Under the pieces are notes generated by a model that searched no databases, was not told the origin of the DNA, and saw nothing but the letters and a program-made list of their open reading frames with translations. Below, in pieces: positions 9,701 through 19,064 of a stretch of 64,000 bases of DNA. Location: assembly GCA_013141415.1 (NCBI GenBank), contig JABFQY010000006.1, forward strand, positions 62,001 to 126,000, in the 5' to 3' direction. Both the position numbers and the translations under genes were made by a program. Source of the DNA: Kiritimatiellaceae bacterium (GTDB taxonomy: Bacteria; Verrucomicrobiota; Kiritimatiellia; Kiritimatiellales; Tichowtungiaceae). How positions within the stretch are numbered: the stretch's first letter is position 1; every line of letters begins with the position of its first letter.

Positions 9701-9815
9701 ACGCATCGACCGGCAGCGTCTTCCACGCAAACAGTCCGGCACCGGCCAGAATGAGCGTTCCGAGAATGACCAGCATCCGCTGCTGCAAAACAAAATGAAT
9801 AAGCTTATCTAACAT
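6735..9815 (-). CDS. Heavy-metal efflux RND pump (CusA/CzcA family)
   Basis: The 1026-residue protein has the full HME-RND length and architecture: twelve membrane helices and two large periplasmic loops. Visible family motifs are 'DAFPDVTNIQV' near residue 36, the TM4 segment 'GMVVDASIVVVENVRRRL' with the proton-relay Asp and Glu, and 'PLDEGAIAI' in the second half. It drives proton-coupled metal export across the outer membrane together with the adaptor and channel encoded just upstream. The TM4 motif does not match the classical DFG-x3-DGA signature of Zn/Co/Ni pumps, so the metal is uncertain; Cu/Ag or another ion is possible. The start follows GGAAGGA, 15 bases after the adaptor stop. 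Confidence 0.93.
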   Translation of the reverse strand: MLDKLIHFVLQQRMLVILGTLILAGAGLFAWKTLPVDAFPDVTNIQVMILAKAPGLTAVDVEERVSYPIEQVMGGLPKVKQVRSLSKAGLSQVVIVFEDGVDTYWTRQVVFERLAMARGELPPGVEPELGPISTGLGEILQYTVDNDTHDPMELRTIQDWLIKPRLKPIPGVNEVNSFGGSVKQYQVLVSPERLLNYGLTANDVVEAVERNNANAGGGILVSGWEQFYLRGVGLFQDIPDIGRIVLRADDGTPVYLRDVADIVIGAEPRQGAVTRDGQGEAVAGMIIMLKGENSHDVVNRVKTAIAKLGDTLPKDVRLNVFYDRTSLIEACLRTVVNATLEGCFFVILILFLFVAELRTSLIVVISLPLTFFASFIVMGWLGMSANLMSLGGLAFSVGMVVDASIVVVENVRRRLAEVPADADKRKTVAEAVIEVARPVAFSVLIVVVILVPLFTLQGIEGKMFAPLAMTMLIALFASLAVALTIIPVLSATFLKQAPEKEFGFIRRFHAWYLRVLDRAVARPRFTLGIAAAVLAATLALVPFVGTEFMPPLDEGAIAINVVRLPNASLDGSALVAGVIEKRLRKFPEIETVVSKTGRAEISEDPMGPEQTDVFIMLKSRRQWKSGRDKTELIEAIQKDLAVIPGLRLSFSQPIALRVNELISGVKSDLAVKVFGPDLAVLKEFSDRVAPVMRAVRGAEDVRVEQISGAEQIDVVINREAIARYGINVEDVNAVIETAVAGKVAGTLIEGQRRIAVVVRFPESARGDIAQIEQLLIPAPNGLRVPLAQLADIRMVEAPAQVSRENGIRRVVVEANVRGRDLGGFVQDVQTSLAPLIKELPPDYFIEYGGQYENQQRAMRQLSFVVPMALLLILVLLYLALGSVSNSLLVLLNLPFALIGGVVAVVAFRMPLSVSAAVAFIVLLGIAVQNGVILVAFFRQLRERGRSVAETIREGCDLRFRPLLMTALTSFIGHLPMLYATGSGADIQKPLAVVVMGGLITSTLLTLIVLPTIYSLVERRKERLKTG

Positions 9816-9830
9816 GGCGAAATCCTTCCG

Positions 9831-11120
9831 TTAATCCGCGCAACCGGCACCCATTTTTTCGCGCAGCACATCCGACTTGAGCAGGAACGCGCCTTCGGCC
9901 ACCACCGTTTCGCCGGCTTGTAAACCGTCGAGAATTTCCACCATGCCGGAAAACTCACGACCTCGCTTCACGTCCTGACGGACATAGAAGTCGTCTTTCC
10001 AATGTTTGAAAACAAACGATTTTCCTTCATCCGCGAACACGGCGGACTGCGGCACAGCCGGCGCTTCGTCGACCTGTCCGCTGCCGAGCGAAAGGGTCGC
10101 TTTGCAGAACATCCCCGGACGCAGTTCCATGCCGGAATTATCAACCGTGGCCCGCACTTTCACGGTGCGGGTCTGCTCGCTCATGGTAGCGCCTACATAG
10201 TCGAGCTTCCCCTTAAACAGCCGCCCGGGAAACGCATCGACGGTGATTTCAACCGCAATGGGCCCGCTCTTTTCAGCGGCCAGCAGTTTCCCCAGATCGC
10301 GCGAATGCACGGCGGCCCAGACCCAGACGGTCGTCAGATCGGAAAGCAGCATCAGATCTTTACCGGTCTCTACCATTTCGCCGGTTACCGCATGCTTCTC
10401 GATGATCGTGCCGGAAACCGGCGCGCGAACCGGCAGACGCCCGGCTTCCATTTTCAGCGTTCCATCAAGATCCGCTTCCGTCAGCCCCAGCACGTGCAGC
10501 ATCTGTTCAGATGCTTTGAGATCGCTCCGGTGCTGCTCAAACGCCATGCGCGCCTCAATCACATCCTGACCGGAGCCCACATTCTGCTCCATCAGTTTTG
10601 TTTCGCGGTCGAGAATTTTACCGGACAGCTCACTCAGCGTGCGGTTGCGCTCATACTCCGACATGGCTTTGCCGAGTTCCACGCTCGCCAGCGTGAGCAG
10701 CAGGTCACCCGCCTTGACGCGCGCTCCGATATCCACCGGCACGGACTCGATGATCCCGGCGATGCGGGGACTGATATGCACCGCCGCATTGTCGTTCAGA
10801 ACCACCTCTCCGGTGACCGGCAAGGCTTCGGACATTTCAGCCCGCGTCACCACTTGCGTTCGCACCAGCCCAGAGCCGTCCGCGCTTTTCATCAGACTGG
10901 CATCCAGTTTTACAAGACCGACTTCATACCGGCATTCGGCACACTGATAGATCGGTATGCCGCACTCGCAGTTTTCGGACAGACGCTGATCCAGCGAAGT
11001 TTCCGCCGTTTCACTGCCGGCATTCGGCTCAGCCGTTTTTTCTTTTCCGCATCCGCCCGCCATTGCCAGCAGGACGAAAAGCCCGCCAGTCATCATCAGT
11101 TTGTTTTTGTTCAGTTTCAT
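9831..11120 (-). CDS. RND efflux periplasmic adaptor lipoprotein (CusB/CzcB-like) with Cys-rich N-terminus
   Basis: The 429-residue membrane fusion protein starts with a lipoprotein signal ending at the lipobox AGGC (Cys24). Residues 51-63 form a small metal-site motif, 'CECGIPIYQCAEC', with Cys51, 53, 60 and 63. Barrel-sandwich and alpha-hairpin regions follow, for example 'VDIGARVKAGDLLLTLASVE' and 'PVSGTIIEKHAVTGEMVETG', then beta-barrel and membrane-proximal domains. It should link the RND pump to the TolC-like channel. The Cys cluster resembles the N-terminal metal-binding segment seen in CzcB-like adaptors and suggests capture of a soft or transition metal. GGAG precedes the ATG. Confidence 0.92.
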   Translation of the reverse strand: MKLNKNKLMMTGGLFVLLAMAGGCGKEKTAEPNAGSETAETSLDQRLSENCECGIPIYQCAECRYEVGLVKLDASLMKSADGSGLVRTQVVTRAEMSEALPVTGEVVLNDNAAVHISPRIAGIIESVPVDIGARVKAGDLLLTLASVELGKAMSEYERNRTLSELSGKILDRETKLMEQNVGSGQDVIEARMAFEQHRSDLKASEQMLHVLGLTEADLDGTLKMEAGRLPVRAPVSGTIIEKHAVTGEMVETGKDLMLLSDLTTVWVWAAVHSRDLGKLLAAEKSGPIAVEITVDAFPGRLFKGKLDYVGATMSEQTRTVKVRATVDNSGMELRPGMFCKATLSLGSGQVDEAPAVPQSAVFADEGKSFVFKHWKDDFYVRQDVKRGREFSGMVEILDGLQAGETVVAEGAFLLKSDVLREKMGAGCAD

Positions 11121-11139
11121 AAAAAATCTCCGTTTGCTT

Positions 11140-12417
11140 TTATTGAATGGTATTGAGCGGCGTTCCCGTCAGCCGCTCCACGTCCGCCGCCGCCTTGTGA
11201 TAGGCCGCCAAAACATCGAGGTAGCCGGACTTCGCTTCGCTGAGCGTGCGCTGAGTATCCAGCACCTCCAGATAACCGTATTTGCCGGCCCGGTAACCGA
11301 TCTGTGCCGTATCGAAAGCCCGCTGTGCGCCGGGCAGCAGTTCCGACTTAATCGTCAGAGCCTCCGCCCGCGCCGTTTCAAGCCGGTTGCAGGCTTCAGC
11401 CAAATCTGTTTTTACACCCAGACTGATCGCGCGCTGTTCGTACTCCGCACGAAGAGCCTGATGCTTCGCCGCAAAAATTCCGCCCGCATTCCGATCAAAC
11501 AGCGGCAGAGGAATCGATAGACCGACAATCCCGGCCGTTGAGCCGTCTTCCTCGAAGCGGCTGACACCGGCACTGATTTCGATGTCCGGAATACGTTCCG
11601 CCTTGGCCAGCGCGAGTGATTCCCGTCCTGACGTCAGCACTTCGCGCTCGCGAGCAATCTCCGGCGTGTTGCCGAGCAACGCAAAAAGTTTTTCCATCGA
11701 CGGAATGTCAGAAACCGCACTCAGATCTCCGGCGGCTTCTGTGAACACCGGCACCGTTCCGCCCCAGGATGCAGCAAGGCGTTTGCGGGCCGTATCCAGT
11801 TCGCGTTTCGCCCGATCCAGCGCGATTCGGGCCGCCGCTAACTCGACACCCGCTTTCGTTTCTTCAAGCGGCGCAACTTTCCCGGAACGGACCCGTTGTG
11901 CCGCAGCCGTGCGCACATCCTCCGCAACGGTCAACAGTGATTCCGTCAAGGCCAGCCGACCCTGCGCCAGAAGCACGTCCACAAACGACTTTTTCGTTTG
12001 CGCCAGCACATCCAGCCGCTTCGCCTCGTAGTCCCATCCGGTCAACCGGGCCTCAGCCTGCGCCACGCGCTGTCGCTTACCCCGTTTGCCGCCCAGTTCT
12101 ATGGATTGACTCAACTGTACGGAGGTTTCTGCGCCGCTGTACCCGCTCCGTATTCCTGAACCTCCGAATTCCGAGGCCTGAAGTTCAAGTCGCGGATTCG
12201 GCAGAGCGCCCGCCTGCCGTGCGGTTCCTTCTGCGGCCAAAACTCCGTGCGACGATGCCGTCAATTCCGGACTGTGCGCCAAAGCCAATTCAAGCGCTTG
12301 ACGAAGATCGAGAACGCTGCCCGGTTCGACTTGCGCCCGGGCCGGTAACCCCGCACCCAATACGGCGAGCGTGAGCGCGATAAACGCGCCGGTGTTCCTG
12401 TAAAATTTTTGTTTCAT
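11140..12417 (-). CDS. TolC-family outer-membrane channel of the metal efflux system (CzcC/CusC-like)
   Basis: The 425-residue protein has a signal peptide ending near residue 28 (ARA) and two outer-membrane efflux protein repeats rich in long helices, starting at 'LDLRQALELALAHSPELTAS' and 'MEKLFALLGNTPEIAREREV'. The motif 'YRAGKYGYLEVLDTQRTLSE' near the end is typical of CzcC proteins. As a trimer it should form the exit duct for the RND pump. It lies 19 bases before the adaptor gene and about 100 bases after the small Cys-rich gene, in one operon. AGGA precedes its ATG. Confidence 0.92.
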   Translation of the reverse strand: MKQKFYRNTGAFIALTLAVLGAGLPARAQVEPGSVLDLRQALELALAHSPELTASSHGVLAAEGTARQAGALPNPRLELQASEFGGSGIRSGYSGAETSVQLSQSIELGGKRGKRQRVAQAEARLTGWDYEAKRLDVLAQTKKSFVDVLLAQGRLALTESLLTVAEDVRTAAAQRVRSGKVAPLEETKAGVELAAARIALDRAKRELDTARKRLAASWGGTVPVFTEAAGDLSAVSDIPSMEKLFALLGNTPEIAREREVLTSGRESLALAKAERIPDIEISAGVSRFEEDGSTAGIVGLSIPLPLFDRNAGGIFAAKHQALRAEYEQRAISLGVKTDLAEACNRLETARAEALTIKSELLPGAQRAFDTAQIGYRAGKYGYLEVLDTQRTLSEAKSGYLDVLAAYHKAAADVERLTGTPLNTIQ

Positions 12418-12516
12418 AAACAGTCCTGTGCTGGATTGAAAAAATAGAACCGTCCCCGAATGCAGGGCCGGATTAAGAAAATACTGCGTCGTACGACGGC
12501 AGCCGGGATGAACGCA

Positions 12517-12777
12517 TTACGCCAAAGCTGGCGGACGGAAAATATCAGCCGCCAGAAAAATTCCAAGACAGCACGATTCTGAATCCACCACGCGATGAGA
12601 AGCCGGTTCCGTCACTTCGCCGGAGTGATCGCGGCAATTGGAAAATGTCATGCAATTACAAATGCACAAACAATCTGAGGCGCAATCGGCTTCGTGCGTA
12701 TCCGCGCAAGCCGGAACCGGCGCAATCAATGCCCCGATAACCAATACGACGGCCAGCACTTTCAGGAATCGCAACAT
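12517..12777 (-). CDS. Small secreted Cys-rich protein heading the metal-efflux operon
   Basis: The 86-residue product has a clear signal peptide (residues 1-25, cleavage after ACA) and a mature part of about 60 residues with eight Cys, arranged as 'DCASDCLCICNCMTFSNC' plus a Cys69-Cys70 pair. The hydrophobic tail 'IFLAADIFRPPALA' resembles endings of small proteins that precede copper or czc-type efflux genes. No named family is recognised with certainty. Its place as first gene of the operon and its Cys density suggest periplasmic metal binding, sensing or buffering. No Shine-Dalgarno sequence is seen before the ATG. Confidence 0.72.
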   Translation of the reverse strand: MLRFLKVLAVVLVIGALIAPVPACADTHEADCASDCLCICNCMTFSNCRDHSGEVTEPASHRVVDSESCCLGIFLAADIFRPPALA

Positions 12778-12783
12778 GAAAAC

Positions 12784-12812
12784 AAGTTGAACAATTCAGA
12801 GAGCGAAGTCAA
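12784..12812 (-). promoter_or_regulatory. Candidate promoter of the metal-efflux operon
   Basis: On the minus strand TTGACT, a 17-nt spacer and a poor -10 box CAACTT end six bases before the ATG of the Cys-rich gene. The good -35 and weak -10 would suit an activated promoter. No regulator gene is adjacent. Confidence 0.3.
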
Positions 12813-12852
12813 TCTCGCCGCCAGACGGAAGTAAAAAACACGCTTAAAAGGC

Positions 12853-12880
12853 TTCTCTCATCTGCCGGAAGCAGTATAGT
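12853..12880 (+). promoter_or_regulatory. Candidate promoter of thiC
   Basis: TATAGT at 12875-12880 is a good -10 box placed just upstream of the riboswitch. The -35 region is weak (TTCTCT at 12853-12858, 16-nt spacer). Confidence 0.4.
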
Positions 12881-12885
12881 GCCGC

Positions 12886-14531
<1,646 letters not shown>

Positions 14532-14553
14532 ACGGCAGTTTCATCCCGATGGA

Positions 14554-15969
14554 TTAGTCGGTCTTCGCGTCTGTTGACGCGGGCTTCTTCTTATAGAATT
14601 TGTCTCGATGATCTTCCGCTAGAACTCTGAGCCGTTCGGCAATTTCTGGATACCGGCTGATGACATTAGTGGTTTCGTATGGGTCGTTCTTCATGTCGAA
14701 AAGCGACAGCTCGATCGGCTCCTGTCTGGATTCACCTGACTTACCGTCCGTACCGGGTTTGATGAGTTTTCTATATTCGTGGGGCAACAGAAGCTTCCAT
14801 TGTCCGTCGCCGCTGATAACGCCCTGCATCTCGGTATCGAAAGAGATCGGGTAATAAACGTGAGGATTTTTTGCACCGGGCTTTCCGGTGATCAGATCGA
14901 GAACATCCTTCCCGTCAATCGGGTTTTTTGGAAGCTCCGCTCCGGCCAGCCCGACCAGAGTCGGCAGCACGTCAATGGAACACCAGGCCTTATCCGAAAC
15001 CGACCCCGCCTTGATCACGCCCGGGTATTTAACCGTGCAGGCCACTCGGGTTCCGCCGTCAAAACTGGTCGCCTTGCCTTCTCTGAACGGAGTTACCCCC
15101 GCATGGTTTCCGTAGGTCAACCACGGACCGTTATCCGACGTAAACATCACCAGCGTATTTTCATCCAGACCGTTGTCTTTCAATGCATGCATAATCTGGC
15201 CGACCGACCAGTCGATTTCCATTATCACGTCGCCGTAAAGACCGGCCCCGGATTTTCCTCTAAACTCCTTGCTGCAGGCCAGCGGCACATGGGGCATGGA
15301 ATGCGGTACATAAAGGAAGAAAGGGGCTTCCCTGTGACGATTAATGAAATCAACAGCATGTTCCGTATACCACTTCGTCAGATGGTTCTGATCTTCCGGC
15401 TCAATATCTTCGATTGCGATCGTGCCGTTTTCCCAGAACTGAAGAGGGAAATTATCAAACCACCGCATATGCGGATGATGTCTCCACATATCGTTGGAAT
15501 ACATCAACCCGCACGACTCATCAAAACCTCTGGCATGAGGTCGTGTATCCGGCTCATCGCCGATGTGCCACTTCCCGAACGCCGCAGTAGAATAGCCCTT
15601 CGCCTTTAGCACCTCGCTCAAAGTCGCGAATTCGGGACTTAGGCCTCTTTGGCGCGGCCCGATTGCGCCGAACACATGTGTCCGTCCCGGGTCGCAACCG
15701 GTCAGCAGGGCTGCACGGGAAGCAGAGCATACTGCTTGCGGAACGTAAAACTGACTGTACCGGCAACCTTCATCGGCAAGCTGCTTCACATTCGGAGTCT
15801 CGTAAGATGGATTACCGAACGGCTTAAAATCTCCCCAGCCGGAGTCATCCAGAAAAATAATCACAAAATTCGGAGGCCGCTTCTCTGTCTTCATAGATCC
15901 CTCTCCGCCCGCCGCCGCAGTAAATGCCGCAGTCAGACCTAAACTTCCCAGGATTACCTTCCGGTTCAT
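14554..15969 (-). CDS. Type I sulfatase with C-S-A-S-R maturation site
   Basis: The 471-residue enzyme belongs to the alkaline-phosphatase-like sulfatases (S1). Metal ligands are visible in 'IIFLDDSGWGD' and 'FTSDNGPW', and the formylglycine site is C81-S-A-S-R, followed by AALLTG. The usual consensus is CxPxR; the Ala at the third place is less common but is used by some Cys-type sulfatases matured by anaerobic radical-SAM enzymes. A signal-like N-terminus (MNRKVILGSLGLTAAFTAAA) suggests export. The ATG at 15969 fits GGAG six bases upstream better than the ATG at 15975. Codon use looks more AT-rich than in thiC or rpsA, which may mean transfer. The sulfated substrate is unknown. Confidence 0.9.
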   Translation of the reverse strand: MNRKVILGSLGLTAAFTAAAGGEGSMKTEKRPPNFVIIFLDDSGWGDFKPFGNPSYETPNVKQLADEGCRYSQFYVPQAVCSASRAALLTGCDPGRTHVFGAIGPRQRGLSPEFATLSEVLKAKGYSTAAFGKWHIGDEPDTRPHARGFDESCGLMYSNDMWRHHPHMRWFDNFPLQFWENGTIAIEDIEPEDQNHLTKWYTEHAVDFINRHREAPFFLYVPHSMPHVPLACSKEFRGKSGAGLYGDVIMEIDWSVGQIMHALKDNGLDENTLVMFTSDNGPWLTYGNHAGVTPFREGKATSFDGGTRVACTVKYPGVIKAGSVSDKAWCSIDVLPTLVGLAGAELPKNPIDGKDVLDLITGKPGAKNPHVYYPISFDTEMQGVISGDGQWKLLLPHEYRKLIKPGTDGKSGESRQEPIELSLFDMKNDPYETTNVISRYPEIAERLRVLAEDHRDKFYKKKPASTDAKTD

Positions 15970-16078
15970 CAACATCTCCGTGATTTATCCGATCCGTTTT
16001 CAAATGGCGATGTGGATGATATATCGCTGGTCTGGCATAAGCAAGTAGCGCTCTCTTCCAGCCGATTTTTATTCCAAC

Positions 16079-16111
16079 AAAAAAACCCGCCCCGAAGTTT
16101 CGGAGCGGGTT
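16079..16111 (-). terminator. Rho-independent terminator after rpsA
   Basis: On the minus strand a 12- to 13-bp stem (AACCCGCTCCGAA with its complement) with a tiny loop is followed by seven T. It lies 30 bases after the rpsA stop. Confidence 0.88.
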
Positions 16112-16140
16112 ATTAAAGCGGAAGTCAGCCCTCTGCTTTA

Positions 16141-17856
16141 TTATGATTTCTGGCCGGGGTGCCATTCTTCGTTGCCGGTCAGCAGACCGTCGAACGCGGA
16201 AGAAAGGTCAACCAGTTCTTCGCCCGGACGCAGACCGGTGAGCAGCTCGTCGCTGATCTCGAAGTCTTCATCCGCGATCTTGGCCGCTTTGATGCTGAGG
16301 CCGATCCGGTGTTCAACCGGGTCGATCTTAACAATACGGGCTTCCACCTGATCGCCGATATTGAGCACGTCTTTGACTTTTTCAACGTGTGCATCGCTGA
16401 TCTGGCTGATGTGAACCAGACCGTCGATTCCGTCTTCAAGTTCGACAAACGCGCCGAAGTTGGTGAGCTTGGTGACTTTACCGGTGATCTTCTGGCCTTC
16501 TTTATAGGCGTCGGTAATACGGGCCCACGGATCTTCCTGAGCCTGCTTGAGGCCCAGCGAGATGCGCTGATTGGCGGAGTCAATTTCGAGTACGATGGTT
16601 TCGACTTCCTCGCCCTTCTTGAGCACTTCGGAAGGATGGTTGATTTTGCGTGTCCACGACATGTCGGACACATGAATCATTCCATCAACGCCTTCTTCGA
16701 TTTCAACAAATGCACCGTATGAGGTGAAGTTGCGCACCTTACCCTTGACCAGCGAGCCGATCGGGTATTTGAGCGCGGCGACTTCCCACGGATTTTCTTC
16801 GGTCTGGCGCATGCCGAGCGAAATCTTCTTGTCGTCCATGTTGATCGACAGCACGACAGCCTGAACTTCTTCGCCGACTTTGAGCACATCGGAAGCGCGC
16901 TGAATGCGCTTGGTCCATGAAATTTCGGAAACGTGAACGAGACCTTCGACACCTTCTTCGATTTCAACGAACGCACCGTACGGAGCGAGGCTGACGACCT
17001 TGCCGCAGATGCGGGTGCCGATCGGGTACTTGGCGTCGATATCCTGCCACGGATTGGAAAGGGTCTGCTTCAGACCGAGCGAAATGCGTTCCTTGTCGAG
17101 GTCGATATCGAGAATCATCACTTCGATCTGGTCGCCAACGCGCACCATTTCGGTCGGATGATTGATGCGGCCCCAGCTCATGTCGGTGACATGAAGCAGG
17201 CCGTCGATCCCGTCGAGATCCACGAACGCGCCGAAGTCGGTGATATTCTTGACCGTGCCCTTGCGGAGCTGACCGACCTTGATTTCGCCGAGCAGTTTAA
17301 GTTTCTGTTCGCGGCGGGTTTCTTCGATGATCTCGCGGCGGGAAACCACAATGTTTTTGCGCTCTTTGTTGATTTTAAGAATTTTAACCTGAAGCGTACG
17401 GCCGATGTAGTCGTCGAGGTTGCGAACCGGAACCACGTCAACCTGCGAGCCGGGCAGGAATGCGTCGGCACCGATATCGACGATGAAACCGCCCTTGATG
17501 GCGCGGGTGATCATGCCTTCGACCAGACTGCCTTCTTCGCAGTCGTTGACGATATGATCCCACTTGCGCTGCTGTTCAGCGCGTTTCTTGCTGAGAACAA
17601 CCATGCCGTGGTCGTTTTCGAGGCTTTCGAGAAATACTTCGATGGTGTCGCCGACCTGAACGGCGGCTACGTCTTCGAATTCGTCGCCGTCAACGATGCC
17701 TTCGGATTTGTAACCGATATCAACGAGCACTTCGTCGTCCTGGATGCGGAGCACTTTACCCGGCACGATTGAGCCGACGGTGAAGTCCTTGAGGGTGTTG
17801 CTGTACATTGCATCGATCGCGTCTGCGTCTTTGCCGATGGTGAGTGTATCTGCCAT
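16141..17856 (-). CDS. rpsA: 30S ribosomal protein S1
   Basis: The 571-residue protein has six S1 RNA-binding repeats, the E. coli number. Repeats 3-6 are closely alike, each with a GAFV block such as 'KNITDFGAFVDLDGIDGLLH' and HVS or HIS motifs. S1 binds mRNA leaders and helps 30S subunits start on structured or weakly marked mRNAs. No clear Shine-Dalgarno sequence precedes the ATG, as in E. coli rpsA, whose translation is autoregulated; similar control is possible. A strong terminator follows. Confidence 0.96.
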   Translation of the reverse strand: MADTLTIGKDADAIDAMYSNTLKDFTVGSIVPGKVLRIQDDEVLVDIGYKSEGIVDGDEFEDVAAVQVGDTIEVFLESLENDHGMVVLSKKRAEQQRKWDHIVNDCEEGSLVEGMITRAIKGGFIVDIGADAFLPGSQVDVVPVRNLDDYIGRTLQVKILKINKERKNIVVSRREIIEETRREQKLKLLGEIKVGQLRKGTVKNITDFGAFVDLDGIDGLLHVTDMSWGRINHPTEMVRVGDQIEVMILDIDLDKERISLGLKQTLSNPWQDIDAKYPIGTRICGKVVSLAPYGAFVEIEEGVEGLVHVSEISWTKRIQRASDVLKVGEEVQAVVLSINMDDKKISLGMRQTEENPWEVAALKYPIGSLVKGKVRNFTSYGAFVEIEEGVDGMIHVSDMSWTRKINHPSEVLKKGEEVETIVLEIDSANQRISLGLKQAQEDPWARITDAYKEGQKITGKVTKLTNFGAFVELEDGIDGLVHISQISDAHVEKVKDVLNIGDQVEARIVKIDPVEHRIGLSIKAAKIADEDFEISDELLTGLRPGEELVDLSSAFDGLLTGNEEWHPGQKS

Positions 17857-18088
17857 GATGTTTTACTTTTTCTGTCCGGTGACGTCTGCGTCCGCATTGC
17901 GCGGGGCACTTACATCCCGGGGTTATTTTCTTTCTCTCCGCAGACGCTCACAGCCACCCGGCCGGTTAACTCGCTTCCTGCGGTTCACAAAAGAGCGGAC
18001 ATCCTAGTGTTTCAGCCTTCAAACTCAAGGCCCAAATCAAATTTTCCCGATGCCATTAAAAAATAAGCCGCTCCGGAAAATTCGCGGA
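17857..18088. other. rpsA upstream region
   Basis: These 232 bases lie between the accA stop and the rpsA start on the minus strand and should hold the rpsA promoter and leader. A short CCGC/GCGG stem followed by T residues at about 18054-18080 could be a weak accA terminator. No other gene or conserved motif is evident. Confidence 0.35.
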
Positions 18089-19045
18089 TCATCCATTAAA
18101 AACGCCCATGGCGCGGAACTTGTCGTAGCGTCCGGCCATAAGCTGTTCCGAAGACTGTTCTTTCAGTTCTGCCAGATTACGCAAAAGAATCGTTTTAAGA
18201 TTTTCGGCGGCAGCTTTCGGATCGGTATGCGCCCCGCCCTTCGGCTCCGGAACGACTTCATCGGCCAGCTTGTTCGCGATCAAGTGCTGAGCGGTAATCT
18301 TGAGCGCCTCGGCGGATTTGTCGGCATAAGCACGATCCTTGAACAAAATCGCGGCGCAACCTTCAGGCGAAATGACGGAATAATAGGCGTGTTCGAAAAT
18401 CAGGATGCGGTCGCCAATGCCGATACCGAGCGCACCGCCGGAGCCGCCTTCGCCGATAATCGCCACGATAATCGGCACGCGGATATTAAACATTTCGCGC
18501 AGGTTGACGGCGATGGCTTCGGCAATATGACGCTCTTCGGATTCGAGACCTGGAAACGCGCCGGGAGTGTCGATCAGCGTAACCACCGGCACATTGAATT
18601 TATCGGCCAGTTTCATCAGACGCAGCGCTTTGCGGTAGCCTTCGGGATAGGCGCAACCGAAGTTGCATTCGAGATTGCTCTTGGTATCGCGCCCTTTCTG
18701 CGAGCCGATGATCATGACTTTCTGTCCATCGATTTTCGCAAAACCGCCGATAATGGCGCGGTCGTCGCCGTGAATCCGGTCGCCGTGAATTTCGACGAAG
18801 TCGGTGGTCATGTTCCGGATGTAATCCAGTGTATAAGGCCGGTCGGGATGACGGGCGACCTGAACTTTCTGCCACGCGGTCAGGTTGCCGTAGATTTGGC
18901 CGCGGGTCGCGGCGATCTTTTCCTTCATCAGCTCAATCTCGTGCGAGACGTCGATATCCTGCTTCTTGCTGAAGTTCTCCAGCTCGTGCATTTTCTTCTC
19001 GAGTTCAAGCACCGGTTTTTCAAAAGGCAGTGTAAAAGGCGGCAT
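18089..19045 (-). CDS. accA: Acetyl-CoA carboxylase carboxyltransferase subunit alpha
   Basis: AccA pairs with AccD to transfer the carboxyl group from biotin to acetyl-CoA, the first step of fatty-acid synthesis. The 318-residue protein has family length. It begins with the helical 'FEKPVLELEKKMHELE', and contains 'RHPDRPYTLDYI', 'LIDTPGAFPGLESEERH' and 'GEGGSGGALGIGIGDRI', the oxyanion-hole and CoA-binding parts of the crotonase fold. AGGAG precedes the ATG. It is 19 bases after the L,D-transpeptidase gene, so the two are probably co-transcribed. accD is not in the window. Confidence 0.97.
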   Translation of the reverse strand: MPPFTLPFEKPVLELEKKMHELENFSKKQDIDVSHEIELMKEKIAATRGQIYGNLTAWQKVQVARHPDRPYTLDYIRNMTTDFVEIHGDRIHGDDRAIIGGFAKIDGQKVMIIGSQKGRDTKSNLECNFGCAYPEGYRKALRLMKLADKFNVPVVTLIDTPGAFPGLESEERHIAEAIAVNLREMFNIRVPIIVAIIGEGGSGGALGIGIGDRILIFEHAYYSVISPEGCAAILFKDRAYADKSAEALKITAQHLIANKLADEVVPEPKGGAHTDPKAAAENLKTILLRNLAELKEQSSEQLMAGRYDKFRAMGVFNG

Positions 19046-19064
19046 AGCACAACTCCTGAGTTGG

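Noticed and set aside
16933-17772. Plus-strand frame of 279 codons opposite rpsA
   Set aside because: It mirrors the repeated S1 domains of rpsA and has no independent coding signs.
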